Origin: an uncultured Alphaproteobacteria bacterium
Lineage (GTDB): Bacteria > Pseudomonadota > Alphaproteobacteria > Rs-D84
Direction: 5' to 3'
Assembly: GCA_949156565.1 (NCBI GenBank)
Contig: CASCZI010000002.1
Coordinates: 36,611 to 100,610 of the forward strand
DNA: 64,000 nucleotides
Part shown: one piece after another, positions 25,241 to 35,532 of the stretch
Layout of the letters: each line of letters begins with the position of its first letter
Numbering within the stretch: the stretch's first letter is position 1
Position numbers and translations under genes: made by a program
Notes under the pieces: generated by a model
Told to the model about the DNA's origin: nothing
The model's input: only the letters and a program-made list of their open reading frames with translations
Database searches by the model: none

Positions 25241-26308
25241 ATCTACATTCGATTCTAACAATTTCTTTTTAATGGGTGCCAACTTTTTAACACGTGTTTC
25301 AATTTTTTTATAAACATCCGATTTTGTCAGATCCAGCGCACTGCGTATCGCATTCGAAAATGCCAAGGCATCACTGTTGCCATGGGTTTTGATGGCAAAT
25401 CCCCGCAATCCTAAAAACATGGCCCCGGCATAAGACCGTGGATCAATCTTATGCTTTAACCGTTTAAATACATGCACCAAAAAGAACGCCCCAATAATGG
25501 CCAAAAAGGATTTCTTGAGATTATCCATCAAAACCCGTTTAATTAACTTGGCCGTGCCTTCGACGGTCTTTAACACGATATTTCCGGTAAATCCATCGGT
25601 AACAACCACTTGAACATCACCGGCACTAATATCTGTACCTTCGACAAAGCCAATGTATTTATAGGGCAATTTTGATTTATTTTCCATCAGCAATTTATTC
25701 AACCGCTGCAGTGTTTCATTACCCTTGGTGTCTTCTTCGCCAATGTTTAAAATCCCCAGTTTTGGATTCGGCATATGCCCGATTACTTCGGCATAAACAC
25801 TGCCCAGAACGGAAAAATCAAACAAATTTTCCGCATCGCATTGGACATTTGCCCCCAGATCCAACATTACCACCCGTGAATCACCACCGCCCGACGGCAA
25901 CATTGTGGTAATCGCCGGACGCGATATACCATCAACCGTCTTTAGTGCCAATTTCGCCAGTGACATTAACACCCCGGTGTTACCGGCACTGATCACGGCC
26001 GAAGAATTCCCTTCACGCACATCTTTGATGGCCATGTACATCGATGTGTTTTGGGCGTGACGAATGACATCACGCACCTTGTCTGTGCCCTTGATCGCAT
26101 CTGGGGCATGAATGATTTCACAATGGCGGGCCACACGGGGATATTTCATCATCATCCGCCGCAAAACCTTTTCATCACCGAATACACGGAAAAATACCAT
26201 GTCTTCGCCATATTGGAACAAAAATTGATTCATTCCGCCCAAGACAGCCGCCGGTGCCTTGTCGCCCCCCATTGCATCAATTGAAATAATTTGTTTTTCG
26301 CCCGACAT
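25238..26308 (-). CDS. plsX: Phosphate acyltransferase PlsX
   Basis: Converts acyl-ACP and phosphate into acyl-phosphate, the donor for PlsY in phospholipid synthesis; peripheral to the inner membrane. The 356 residues match PlsX across the whole length: IISIDAMGGDKAPAAVLGG at the start, SAVISAGNTGVLMSLAKL, then VVTDGFTGNIVLKTVEGTA. An internal segment (IIGAFFLVHVFKRLKHKIDP) and GAMFLGLRG are also typical. It follows rpmF, as in most Proteobacteria, but a terminator-like hairpin lies between them and no fabH follows. Confidence 0.97.
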   Translation of the reverse strand: MSGEKQIISIDAMGGDKAPAAVLGGMNQFLFQYGEDMVFFRVFGDEKVLRRMMMKYPRVARHCEIIHAPDAIKGTDKVRDVIRHAQNTSMYMAIKDVREGNSSAVISAGNTGVLMSLAKLALKTVDGISRPAITTMLPSGGGDSRVVMLDLGANVQCDAENLFDFSVLGSVYAEVIGHMPNPKLGILNIGEEDTKGNETLQRLNKLLMENKSKLPYKYIGFVEGTDISAGDVQVVVTDGFTGNIVLKTVEGTAKLIKRVLMDNLKKSFLAIIGAFFLVHVFKRLKHKIDPRSYAGAMFLGLRGFAIKTHGNSDALAFSNAIRSALDLTKSDVYKKIETRVKKLAPIKKKLLESNVD

Positions 26309-26312
26309 TTTA

Positions 26313-26353
26313 TATAAAAAAAGCAGAAGGCATTAACCCATCCACTTCTGCTT
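26313..26353 (-). terminator. Hairpin terminator or attenuator between rpmF and plsX
   Basis: AAGCAGAAG (26321-26329) pairs with CTTCTGCTT (26345-26353); on the minus strand it is followed by a T-run. It probably reduces read-through into plsX. Confidence 0.75.
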
Positions 26354-26373
26354 ATACCATTTGATTCAAAAAA

Positions 26374-26523
26374 TTATTTTGCCCCGCACGCCGGACAAAT
26401 GTGGTGCGGACGTTTCTTTTCCCCACATGCCTTGCACACGGTCGACGGCATGACGGATAATGCATCGTGCGAACGACGTTGTGCGCTACGTGCTTTACTT
26501 GTTTTACTTTTTGGCGTTGCCAT
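26374..26523 (-). CDS. rpmF: 50S ribosomal protein L32
   Basis: A 49-residue ribosomal protein. It begins MATPKSKTSKARSAQRRSHD, the L32 signature, and has a zinc-ribbon CKACGEKKRPHHICPACG with four cysteines, so it is the zinc-binding form. Start ATG is at 26523 with TAA at 26374-26376. It lies directly upstream of plsX on the same strand. Confidence 0.97.
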   Translation of the reverse strand: MATPKSKTSKARSAQRRSHDALSVMPSTVCKACGEKKRPHHICPACGAK

Positions 26524-26590
26524 TTTACAATCCTTTTAATGTTTAAACGTTTATATTTTATTAAAAACTTCCGCTTTTGCAAGAAAAAGT

Positions 26591-26989
26591 TTAATCTGAA
26601 ATAACCTGGGCAACAAACAGTCCATGATTGTGCATTAAACCAATCACCGCACTATGATCGTCCAGTCCCAAGTAAAATCGATATCCCGCCCGTTCCAGAT
26701 CGGAAACAACGGCCACCTTATACTCGGCCGTGGTACCGGGATAATCTTGGGGTTTACAAAAAACGCGTTTACGAACATTGGGCAATAAACGATCAATCAT
26801 GGCGTTTACTTTGTCCTGGCCGATGGCCCAACGACCGGTGATAAAAACAATGGTAAAATCGCGCCCCAATGTCTGCAAGACACGAACCATATTTTCGTTT
26901 GGTTCACCAAATTTGTCATAGTTTGGGATCGCAAACTTTTTTGTCACCACCCCATCTATATCACAAAAAATTGCCGCTGTTTCCATCAT
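26591..26989 (-). CDS. Small HAD-family protein, probable phosphatase
   Basis: A 132-residue haloacid-dehalogenase-like protein. Motif I is present as FCDIDGVVT (D-x-D-G), and motif II as VFITGR. Lys105-type motif III and the DD motif (LGLDDHSAVIGL) can be placed near the end. The short length resembles LNS2- or polynucleotide-phosphatase-like HAD proteins without a cap domain. Substrate unknown. The in-frame ATG one codon later (26986) is an alternative start. It lies between rpoC and rpmF on the same strand, separated from rpoC by a hairpin. Confidence 0.8.
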   Translation of the reverse strand: MMETAAIFCDIDGVVTKKFAIPNYDKFGEPNENMVRVLQTLGRDFTIVFITGRWAIGQDKVNAMIDRLLPNVRKRVFCKPQDYPGTTAEYKVAVVSDLERAGYRFYLGLDDHSAVIGLMHNHGLFVAQVISD

Positions 26990-26998
26990 GCGTTTTTT

Positions 26999-27029
26999 AT
27001 GATACCCGGTGTTTTGGGCCGGGTATCAT
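26999..27029. terminator. Strong hairpin after rpoC
   Basis: Perfect 11-bp arms ATGATACCCGG/CCGGGTATCAT (26999-27009 and 27019-27029) just past the rpoC stop. There is no clear T-run on either strand, so it may stabilise or process the mRNA rather than terminate it. Confidence 0.5.
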
Positions 27030-27036
27030 CCAGATG

Positions 27037-30000
27037 TTATATATCCAACAATTGTTGGTGATCACCACCTTCGCGGGCCAACTTTTCTGCCTTTTCTTCG
27101 GCCTTGGCGATTTCACGCACACGCCGGACATAGGCACCGGTACCCACCGGGATCAACCGACCCACAATCAGGTTTTCATTAATCCCAACCAATTTGTCGG
27201 TTGCACCACTGATGGCGGCATCAACCAAAACCTTGGTTGTCTGTTGGAACGACGCGTTGGAAATAAATGACCGTGACGTCAATGATGCCCGTGTCAATCC
27301 AACCAGAACCTGGGACGCTTCGGCGGCACGACCACCGTCACGGACGACGCGTGCATTTTCTTCTTCGAAATCAACACGATCAACCACCTGACCCATCAAG
27401 AATCCTGTATCACCCGGATTAATAACTTCGACACGACGCGTCATTTCACGAATGACAATTTCTAAATGCTTGTCATTAATGACCACGCCCTGCAGACGAT
27501 AAACCTGTTGGATTTGATCAACCATAAACGTTGCCAATGCTTTCTGGCCCAAGATACGCAAAATATCTTGAGGTACTGGATCACCATCAACCAACTTTTC
27601 GGCCTTTTTGACGGTGTCACCACTGCGTACCAACAGGTTGGTTCCCTTTGGCACGGCATATTCCACCGGCGCAGTACCATCATCGGGTTCAATGCGAATG
27701 ATAATCTTGCTCTTGGCATCTTCCAATTCAATGGTACCATCAATTTCTGCTAGCAAGGCGGGATTCGTCGGACGGCGCACTTCTAATAATTCTTCAACAC
27801 GCGGCAATCCACCGGTAATATCGCTGGTACGTTTGGTCTGAACCGGAATCCGTGCCAAAACATCACCCGCCGATACACGATCGCCATTGGCCACGTTTAA
27901 CACCGAATAAATAGGCAAGAGATATTCTGCAATCTTTTTCCCACCCAACGATATAACGTTACCATTATCGTCAACCAACGTTACCGCCGGCTTTAACGCT
28001 TTTTTGGTGTTTGTTTTCCAATTAATCACCTTGCGCGAAACAATTCCGGTCATGGCATCAACTTCTTCTTGGTACGATACATTTTCGACCAAATCGTTAA
28101 ATGCAACAACCCCGTCTTTTTCCGCAATGATAATGTTGGAATACGGATCCCATTCGGCAACCTTGGCACCTTTGTCCACCATGTCACCATCATTGACAAT
28201 CAACATGGATGCATATGGCAACGCGGCCGTAAACAGTTTGGCCCCCTTGTCATCAACCACCGCCAATTCACCGTTACGTGACAAGACAACCACGCGCCCC
28301 GCCGAATTCTTGATGGTGTTTACACCATTCAATTGAATCTTGCCGGCAACCGGTACTTCGATAAAGTGACTTTCGGCACCCCCAGACGCAATACCCCCAA
28401 TATGGAAGGTACGCAACGTCAACTGGGTCCCGGGTTCACCAATCGATTGACCGGCAATAACACCAACGGCTTCGCCAACATGGACCAATGTCCCGCGTGA
28501 CAAATCCATACCATAACATTTGGCACACAATCCATCACTGCAACATGTTAACACACTGCGAACATCAACCGATGGCAAGCCTGATTCATTAATTTTCTTG
28601 GCCGCAGATTTTGTAATCAATTCGCCCGCCGGCACAATCAATTCTTTGGTGATCGGATGAATCACATCATGCGCCGCCGTGCGTCCCAATACAACATCCC
28701 CCAACGCCACCGACAGGGTTGATCCCTGGTACACGGGTTTGGCGGTGATGTATTCGGTGGTTCCACAATCGTGTTCTGTAATCACGGTATTTTGGGCCAA
28801 TTCAACCAAACGCCGTGTCAAATACCCCGCATCCGCGGTCTTTAACGCGGTGTCCGACATACCTTTACGCGCACCGTGGGTTGATGTAAAGTATTCCGAC
28901 ATCGTCAAACCTTCTTTAAAGTTTGAAATAATCGGCACTTCGATAATCGATCCGTCAGGTTTCTGCATCATACCACGCATACCGGCCAACTGCTGAATCT
29001 GACCTTTGGATCCACGGGCCCCCGACAACGCCATCATCAGAATTGAATTCCAATTGTCGCCCGTCGTCTTGCCCAACGCCGCATAGGCCAAATCCCCCAG
29101 TTTATCGGTGGTCTTTTGCCACAAATCAACCAGTTTATTGTACCGTTCCCCATTACTCAGCAACCCATTCTGATACTGTTCTTCGATTTCTTGGGCCTGC
29201 TTTTCTGCGGCGGCAATCATGTCTTTTTTCTCTTCGGGAATAACAATATCGTTAAACCCAATGGAAATACCACTGCGGGCGGCCTGTTCAAACCCAGTGT
29301 TCTTTAACGCGTCCGCCAACAGAATCATTTCCTTGTCCCCGCAACGTTCATACGTCGTTGCCAACAAGGCCTTGATTTCTTTCACCGGCATGACTTTGTT
29401 CACCAGATCAAACGGCATTTTGTCCGATTTCGGCAACAATTCACCCAAAATCATACGACCGGCCGTGGTCTTGTACGTTTTACCGTTAATACGGGCCACA
29501 ATCGGCGTATGCAGGGTAATCGATTTGTTTTCCAACGCCAATTGCACTTCGTCCATATTGGCAAAGCGCGGCGATTTTTCATCGTGTTCCCCGTTGATCA
29601 AACTGATGTAATAAACACCCAATACCATGTCTTGGGATGGTACACACATCGGGTCACCATTGGCCGGGGACAAGACGTTGTTGGATGACAGCATCAATGT
29701 TCGTGCTTCTAATTGCGCCTCTAATGAAATTGGCACATGCACCGACATCTGGTCCCCGTCAAAGTCGGCATTAAATCCCTTACACACCAATGGGTGCAGA
29801 CGAATAGCTTTGCCTTCGATCAATACCGGTTCAAACGCCAACATCGACAAACGGTGCAACGACGGCGCACGATTCAACAGAACCGGATGTTGATAAATCA
29901 CTTTTTCCAGGATTTCCCACACAATTTCTTCGCCGTTTTCCACCATTTTGCGTGCGGTTTTTAACGTATTGGCATAATCGCCGGCCAACAAACGTGCATA

Positions 30001-31146
30001 CACAAATGGCTTAAACAATTCCAGTGCCATCGTCTTGGGCAATCCGACTTGATGTAATTTCAATGTCGGTCCCGACACAATCACACTACGCCCAGAATAA
30101 TCCACACGTTTCCCCAACATGTTCATACGGAAACGTCCCGATTTCCCACGCAATGAATCAGACAAAGATTTCAAAGGCCGCCGATTCTGTGATACCATGG
30201 GGCGTGCCTTGTGCCCATTATCAAACAGGGAATCCACCGCTTCTTGTAACATACGTTTTTCATTGCGAACAATGATTTCCGGGGCATGCATGTCCATAAA
30301 CTTTTTCAAACGATTGTTACGAATAATCACGCGCCGATACAAATCGTTTAAATCAGATGCCGTCACATGTCCCGCATCCAGCGTCACCAACGGACGCATA
30401 TCTGGCGGAATCACGGGAATAATATCGGGCAACATCCACGCCGGATCCGTCTTGGAATCCAGAAACGCTTCGACCAATTTCAATTGCTTGATTAATCCCT
30501 TGCGCTTGGTTTCAGATTTGGTTTCGGCCAATTCTGCACGCAAACGGCGACGTTCGTCCCCCATGTCCAGATTGGCAATAATGTTACGGATCCCTTCGGC
30601 CCCAATGCCAACATGAAACGCATCCGCGCCAAATTCTTCGACCGCGGCCTGGTATTCATCTTCGCTGATAACGTCATACATTTTCAGCGATGTCAACCCC
30701 GGTTCCGTCACGATATAGGCATCGTAATAAATAACCTGTTCCAACTTTTTCTGGGGCAAATTGTTCAAGAGTGTCGCAATCTTGCCCTCTCTCATAAACC
30801 ATGTGTGTGAAACCGGCATCGCCAATTTGATATGCCCCATACGTTCACGACGGACCGACGACGGGCCAATTTCCACCATACACTTTTCGCACGTAATCCC
30901 ACGGAATTTGATACGCTTGTACTTGCCACAGGCACATTCATAATCTTTGACTGGACCGAAAATCCGTTGACAGAACAACCCATCCGCCTCTGGCTTTAAC
31001 GAATGATAATTGATTGTTTCGGGCTTTTTCACCTCTCCATGGGACCAAGACAGAATTTCTTCGGGTGACGCAATCGTAATCCGCAATGCGTCGAATTGTT
31101 CCTTGGTTTCGATTTGTCCGAAAATTTTTTGCAACATATTTGTCAT
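27037..31146 (-). CDS. rpoC: RNA polymerase beta' subunit
   Basis: The largest core subunit of RNA polymerase, carrying the active-site magnesium. The 1369 residues include the N-terminal zinc site (CACGKYKRIKFRGITCEKC), the catalytic NADFDGDQM motif, the trigger-loop region (MRGMMQKPDGSIIEVPI) and the second zinc site (CCSDGLCAKCYG). It is close to normal proteobacterial length and has no break. AAGGAAC precedes ATG 31146. It is last in the secE-rpoC block, 91 bp after rpoB with a hairpin between. Confidence 0.99.
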   Translation of the reverse strand: MTNMLQKIFGQIETKEQFDALRITIASPEEILSWSHGEVKKPETINYHSLKPEADGLFCQRIFGPVKDYECACGKYKRIKFRGITCEKCMVEIGPSSVRRERMGHIKLAMPVSHTWFMREGKIATLLNNLPQKKLEQVIYYDAYIVTEPGLTSLKMYDVISEDEYQAAVEEFGADAFHVGIGAEGIRNIIANLDMGDERRRLRAELAETKSETKRKGLIKQLKLVEAFLDSKTDPAWMLPDIIPVIPPDMRPLVTLDAGHVTASDLNDLYRRVIIRNNRLKKFMDMHAPEIIVRNEKRMLQEAVDSLFDNGHKARPMVSQNRRPLKSLSDSLRGKSGRFRMNMLGKRVDYSGRSVIVSGPTLKLHQVGLPKTMALELFKPFVYARLLAGDYANTLKTARKMVENGEEIVWEILEKVIYQHPVLLNRAPSLHRLSMLAFEPVLIEGKAIRLHPLVCKGFNADFDGDQMSVHVPISLEAQLEARTLMLSSNNVLSPANGDPMCVPSQDMVLGVYYISLINGEHDEKSPRFANMDEVQLALENKSITLHTPIVARINGKTYKTTAGRMILGELLPKSDKMPFDLVNKVMPVKEIKALLATTYERCGDKEMILLADALKNTGFEQAARSGISIGFNDIVIPEEKKDMIAAAEKQAQEIEEQYQNGLLSNGERYNKLVDLWQKTTDKLGDLAYAALGKTTGDNWNSILMMALSGARGSKGQIQQLAGMRGMMQKPDGSIIEVPIISNFKEGLTMSEYFTSTHGARKGMSDTALKTADAGYLTRRLVELAQNTVITEHDCGTTEYITAKPVYQGSTLSVALGDVVLGRTAAHDVIHPITKELIVPAGELITKSAAKKINESGLPSVDVRSVLTCCSDGLCAKCYGMDLSRGTLVHVGEAVGVIAGQSIGEPGTQLTLRTFHIGGIASGGAESHFIEVPVAGKIQLNGVNTIKNSAGRVVVLSRNGELAVVDDKGAKLFTAALPYASMLIVNDGDMVDKGAKVAEWDPYSNIIIAEKDGVVAFNDLVENVSYQEEVDAMTGIVSRKVINWKTNTKKALKPAVTLVDDNGNVISLGGKKIAEYLLPIYSVLNVANGDRVSAGDVLARIPVQTKRTSDITGGLPRVEELLEVRRPTNPALLAEIDGTIELEDAKSKIIIRIEPDDGTAPVEYAVPKGTNLLVRSGDTVKKAEKLVDGDPVPQDILRILGQKALATFMVDQIQQVYRLQGVVINDKHLEIVIREMTRRVEVINPGDTGFLMGQVVDRVDFEEENARVVRDGGRAAEASQVLVGLTRASLTSRSFISNASFQQTTKVLVDAAISGATDKLVGINENLIVGRLIPVGTGAYVRRVREIAKAEEKAEKLAREGGDHQQLLDI

Positions 31147-31190
31147 TAATGTTCCTTTTTATTTCTGATTTATGACCTGATTTATGATGT

Positions 31191-31224
31191 GTTCTTGGAT
31201 TTGGGTTGCCCCCAATCCAAGAAC
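31191..31224 (-). promoter_or_regulatory. Hairpin between rpoB and rpoC
   Basis: GTTCTTGGAT (31191-31200) pairs with ATCCAAGAAC (31215-31224), extended inward by TGGG/CCCA with one bulge. There is no T-run, so it is a likely mRNA-processing or stabilising structure. Confidence 0.6.
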
Positions 31225-31237
31225 CATAAACCAGAAA

Positions 31238-34200
31238 TTAATCAATCTTCTTCGGCGTCATGGCCAGCCCCAGCCCCTTTAATTCGCGTACAAACACGTT
31301 AAAGGCTTCTGGTGTACCGGTCTGGATGTCGTCACTGCCGGAAATGATGGATTCGTACATCTTGTTGCGCCCGGTAATATCGTCGGATTTAACCGTCAAC
31401 ATTTCGCGTAACAAATGTGCCGCCCCATGCGCTTCCAGTGCCCATACCTCCATTTCACCCAAGCGCTGGCCACCCATATGGGCCTTACCGGACAAGGGCT
31501 GTTGGGTCACCAGTGAATAGTTCCCAATCGAACGGGCGTGAATCTTTTCATCCACAAAGTGATGCAATTTCAACATATACATCACCCCCACCGTTACGGG
31601 ACGTGCGAACTTTTCACCCGTCATCCCGTCATAAAGGTCGAATTGGCCCGTTTCTGGCAATTTTGCCAATTTCAACATCGCCCGGATGTCTTCGGGTGTC
31701 GCCCCGTCAAATGTCGGCGTTGCCATCGGTACCCCGGATTTCAACAACGCGGCTTCGGCGCGGACATCGGTATCTGTCATTTTTTCCAGTTTTTCCGCAA
31801 CATCCTTGCCATAGACCTTGCCCATAATATGGCGCAGGTCATCTGTCACCGCCCGCTTTTGCTTGACTTCTTCCAGGGTGGCACCAATCTGTTCACCCAA
31901 CGTGCGCGCCGCCATCCCTAAATGGGTTTCCAGAATCTGACCAATGTTCATACGCGACGGCACACCCAACGGATTCAAGACAATATCCACCGGTGTTCCA
32001 TCCGCCAAATACGGCATGTCTTCAATCGGCACAACCTTGGATACAATACCCTTGTTCCCATGACGGCCGGCCATTTTATCCCCGGGTTGCAACTTCATCT
32101 TGTGTGCGATGTACACCTTGACTTCTTTTAACACACCCGCGTTCAGCGAATTGCTCTCGGTCGCCTTGGCCACTTCGGCATCCGCTTTGTCATTTAATGC
32201 CTTTAACTTGATCACATGCTGTTCACGCAATTCGTCAATCTTGGCCTGTACTTCTTTGTTGCGAACAACAATTTTTTTCATATCCGCGGGTCGAATGCCT
32301 TCGAACACTTCACCGGTTAACTTTTTGCCCACAAACGGCTTTACGCTGCCTGTGCCGGAATCAATGACAATCCCTTCGGCAATCTGAAAGACCTGATCGG
32401 CAAAGCTTTTTTCAATAATATTGGTTTCTTCTTCGCGATCTTTGTTGATCTGTTCAATTTTCTGCAATTCGATCATCTGGGTGCGTTCGTCTTTCTTAAC
32501 CCCGTGGCGGGTCAAAACGTTCACACCAATAACGGTTCCTTCTTCGTTCGGCCCCACACGCAAAGATGTATCTTTGACATTTAATGCCTTTTCCCCAAAG
32601 ATATTACGCAACAACGCTTCTTCGGGCGTAAGGAGTGTTTCTGATTTTGGCGATACACGCCCCACCAGAATATCCCCCTGTTTCACACGGGCACCCACAT
32701 AGATAATCCCCGATTCGTCCAGATTCTTTAACGCTTCTTCGCTCACATTTGGGATATCGCGGGTCAAACTTTCGGGGCCCAATTGGGTATCACGAACCTT
32801 AAATTCTTTTTCCACAATTTTTACCGACGTAAAGACGTCATCACGGGAAATGCGTTCGGAAATCACAATTGAATCTTCGTAATTATACCCACGCCACGGC
32901 ATAAAGGCCACCAAGACATTGCGTCCCAATGCCAATTCACCGTAATTCATCGACGATCCGTCGGCAATAATGTCACCGGCCGATACGCGATCCCCCACCT
33001 TTACCAAAGGTTTTTGGTGGATCAGTGTTTCACTGTTCGAGCGTTCAAATTTTTCCAAATTGTAAATATCGACACCCGTCACGACATTGCGGCTGTTCAT
33101 GCATTTTACCACAATACGATTGGCATCAACCGATTCAACAACCCCGCTGTGCTTGGCCACAACCCCGGTGCGGGAATCACGGGCCACTTCGCGTTCAATA
33201 CCGGTCCCAACCAATGGTGCATCCACGCGTAACAACGGCACCGCCTGGCGTTGCATGTTCGATCCCATCAATGCGCGGTTCGCGTCGTCCGATTCCACGA
33301 ACGGTATCAGACCCGTTGCAATGGACATCACCTGACGCGGTTCAACGTCAATCAGATCGATTTCTTCCTTTGGCACCATGGTAAATTCGCCATCAACACG
33401 CGCGGTAACCATATCTTCGGCCAAACTACCTGTTGATGTTGTCGGCGTATTTCCTTGGGCAATTTTATGACCCAATTCTTCGTCCGCCGTCAAATAAACC
33501 ATCTTGTCTGTGATTTTGGCATTTTCAACGACATAATACGGCGTTTCAATAAACCCATAGGGATTGACACGCGCATACGTGGCCAAATGGTTAATCAGCC
33601 CAATATTCGCACCTTCTGGTGTATGAATCGGGCACAAACGACCATAGTGTGTCGGATGCACGTCACGAACATCAATCCCGGCACGGTCACGATTTAATCC
33701 CCCCGGCCCCAGCGCAGAAATACGCCGTTTATGTTCCAATTCCGCCAATGGATTATATGCATCCATAAATTGAGATAATTGGGATGTTCCCAAAAATTCT
33801 GAAACCAATGACATCAATGGTTTGACATTAATGACATCTTGGGGTTGCATATTGGCAATGTTGGGACTGGACAACGCTTCGCGGACCAAACGTTCAATAC
33901 GAACCATCCCGGTACGGAAATTTTGTTCCAACAATTCACCCACCGTCCGCACACGGCGATTCGACAGGTTGTCAATATCATCAATGGTGTCCTTGCGGTC
34001 AATAATGTTGGTCAATGTCTTTAACACCGCCAAGAAATCCGCCTTGGTCAACAAACGTTCATCTTCGGGACGCTTGCCCGATTCGATCTTTAAACGCTTG
34101 TTCATTTTAAAACGACCCACCGCCGATAAATCATAGTATGCCGGATCAAAGCCTTGGCGCTGGAACAGGTTAATCGCCGCCTCTAATGTGGGACGTTCAC

Positions 34201-35371
34201 CGGGACGAATAATGTTGTAAATTTCGATCAAGGCTTCTTCACGATTGGTCGTTTTGTCCGCCACCAATGTGTTACGCATATGTGCACTAACGGTGGTGTT
34301 ATCAATCGCGATCAAGGATATATTTTTGATATCACGCTTTTCCAGATCGTTTAAAACCTCTTCGGTGATTTCTGTGCCGGCGGGGTAAATAACATCGCCC
34401 CCCTGGGTGATGGGATCAAATAAATATTCACCGATCAATCCTTCGGATGCCATGGCATATTGTTTGGCCGCCATAATCTTGGCCAAACGTTTTGCATTTA
34501 AACGATCGCCCTTGGCCGCCAATTCTTTGTTATCTTTGGGATTAATAATGTCATAGTTCAAACGATATTTTTCCAATCCTTCAAACGATGCCACATCACC
34601 AACCCACATTTTACCATCAAATGCCAATGGCAATTTCTTGTAAAATGCCCCCAAGATTTCCGTATCAGACATACCGTGAATGGTCGTCTTGCGTGGGTCG
34701 GCCACCCATTTCTTTTCGTCTTCGGCCGACGGCAAACACCGCAACAGTACGGTTGCCGGCACCTTGCGACGTCGATCAATACGGGCATAAATGACGCCCT
34801 TGGCTTCTTCGAAATCAATCCATGAACCGTGTTCGGGAATGATACGCGCTGTATACGTAATGGGATTTCCGGCGACCTTGGATTCTTTGGTCGTACCGAA
34901 CACAACTCCTTGGGCGCGATGCATCTGGGAAACAATAACACGTTCCACCCCTGATGCGATAAAACTACCGCGTTCGGTCATCAACGGCACTTCGCCCATA
35001 AATATTTCTTGTTCTTTGATGTCGCGCAACGTTTTTTTGCCGTCTTCGGCGACATCCCATAAAATTAATCTCAGCTTCAGTTTCAGTCTGCTGGAATATG
35101 TCATATTACGCAGCATGCATTCTTTAACATTATACACCGGCTTGTCCAGCGTATATTCCACGAATTCCAGGTCGGCCACACCGGTATAATCCTTGATCGG
35201 GAACATGGATGCGAATACGTTTTGCAGACCGATATTCTTGCGATTCTGGGGATCAACATCCGCCTGCAAGAAATCTTTGTACGAATTATATTGAATTTCA
35301 ACCAAATCAGGAAGCGGAGTTTGCAAAAAACCATTACCAAAAATTTTCAAACGTCTCTGGAGAATTGCCAT
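31238..35371 (-). CDS. rpoB: RNA polymerase beta subunit
   Basis: Core RNA polymerase subunit of 1377 residues. The rifampicin-pocket region reads GTSQLSQFMDAYNPLAELEH then KRRISALGPGGL. The key Asp, His, Arg and Ser positions (E. coli 516, 526, 529, 531) are those of a sensitive enzyme. The C-terminal motifs MAGRHGNKGIVSKV and GGQRLGEMEVWALEAHGAAH are intact. AAAGGATT precedes the ATG. It lies 161 bp after rplL; that gap contains three hairpins. Confidence 0.99.
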   Translation of the reverse strand: MAILQRRLKIFGNGFLQTPLPDLVEIQYNSYKDFLQADVDPQNRKNIGLQNVFASMFPIKDYTGVADLEFVEYTLDKPVYNVKECMLRNMTYSSRLKLKLRLILWDVAEDGKKTLRDIKEQEIFMGEVPLMTERGSFIASGVERVIVSQMHRAQGVVFGTTKESKVAGNPITYTARIIPEHGSWIDFEEAKGVIYARIDRRRKVPATVLLRCLPSAEDEKKWVADPRKTTIHGMSDTEILGAFYKKLPLAFDGKMWVGDVASFEGLEKYRLNYDIINPKDNKELAAKGDRLNAKRLAKIMAAKQYAMASEGLIGEYLFDPITQGGDVIYPAGTEITEEVLNDLEKRDIKNISLIAIDNTTVSAHMRNTLVADKTTNREEALIEIYNIIRPGERPTLEAAINLFQRQGFDPAYYDLSAVGRFKMNKRLKIESGKRPEDERLLTKADFLAVLKTLTNIIDRKDTIDDIDNLSNRRVRTVGELLEQNFRTGMVRIERLVREALSSPNIANMQPQDVINVKPLMSLVSEFLGTSQLSQFMDAYNPLAELEHKRRISALGPGGLNRDRAGIDVRDVHPTHYGRLCPIHTPEGANIGLINHLATYARVNPYGFIETPYYVVENAKITDKMVYLTADEELGHKIAQGNTPTTSTGSLAEDMVTARVDGEFTMVPKEEIDLIDVEPRQVMSIATGLIPFVESDDANRALMGSNMQRQAVPLLRVDAPLVGTGIEREVARDSRTGVVAKHSGVVESVDANRIVVKCMNSRNVVTGVDIYNLEKFERSNSETLIHQKPLVKVGDRVSAGDIIADGSSMNYGELALGRNVLVAFMPWRGYNYEDSIVISERISRDDVFTSVKIVEKEFKVRDTQLGPESLTRDIPNVSEEALKNLDESGIIYVGARVKQGDILVGRVSPKSETLLTPEEALLRNIFGEKALNVKDTSLRVGPNEEGTVIGVNVLTRHGVKKDERTQMIELQKIEQINKDREEETNIIEKSFADQVFQIAEGIVIDSGTGSVKPFVGKKLTGEVFEGIRPADMKKIVVRNKEVQAKIDELREQHVIKLKALNDKADAEVAKATESNSLNAGVLKEVKVYIAHKMKLQPGDKMAGRHGNKGIVSKVVPIEDMPYLADGTPVDIVLNPLGVPSRMNIGQILETHLGMAARTLGEQIGATLEEVKQKRAVTDDLRHIMGKVYGKDVAEKLEKMTDTDVRAEAALLKSGVPMATPTFDGATPEDIRAMLKLAKLPETGQFDLYDGMTGEKFARPVTVGVMYMLKLHHFVDEKIHARSIGNYSLVTQQPLSGKAHMGGQRLGEMEVWALEAHGAAHLLREMLTVKSDDITGRNKMYESIISGSDDIQTGTPEAFNVFVRELKGLGLAMTPKKID

Positions 35372-35437
35372 GTTTTGAATCCTTTTCTTACTCTGTGTTT
35401 TGCAAACGAAAAAAGTATATACCTTTTACGCCTGTAC

Positions 35438-35523
35438 GTCCGCCTGGGATATACAGCATCCCAGACGGACGGCGAATCGCATATGTGTGCGATTTTTCTT
35501 TTGTCGGGAAACCACTGTTTCCC
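35438..35523 (-). promoter_or_regulatory. Three-hairpin region between rplL and rpoB
   Basis: Three stem-loops in a row: 35438-35470 (12 of 13 bp), 35475-35494 (AATCGCA/TGCGATT) and 35506-35523 (GGGAAAC/GTTTCCC). In E. coli the same gap holds an attenuator and an RNase III site that set the ratio of L7/L12 to beta; a similar role is inferred. Confidence 0.6.
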
Positions 35524-35532
35524 TGGGTCAAA

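Noticed and set aside
25175..25258. 27-codon frame on the plus strand with a fair ribosome site (AAGGA) before its ATG
   Set aside because: It runs through the terminator and into the 3' end of plsX on the opposite strand, has no family resemblance and is rich in Asn; most likely chance.
27466..27753. Long plus-strand frames inside rpoC and rpoB
   Set aside because: These are shadows of the highly conserved minus-strand genes and lack ribosome sites or family resemblance.
31238..35371. Rifampicin resistance change in rpoB
   Set aside because: The key resistance positions (Asp516, His526, Arg529, Ser531 by E. coli numbering) are all of the sensitive type; the neighbouring differences are ordinary variation.
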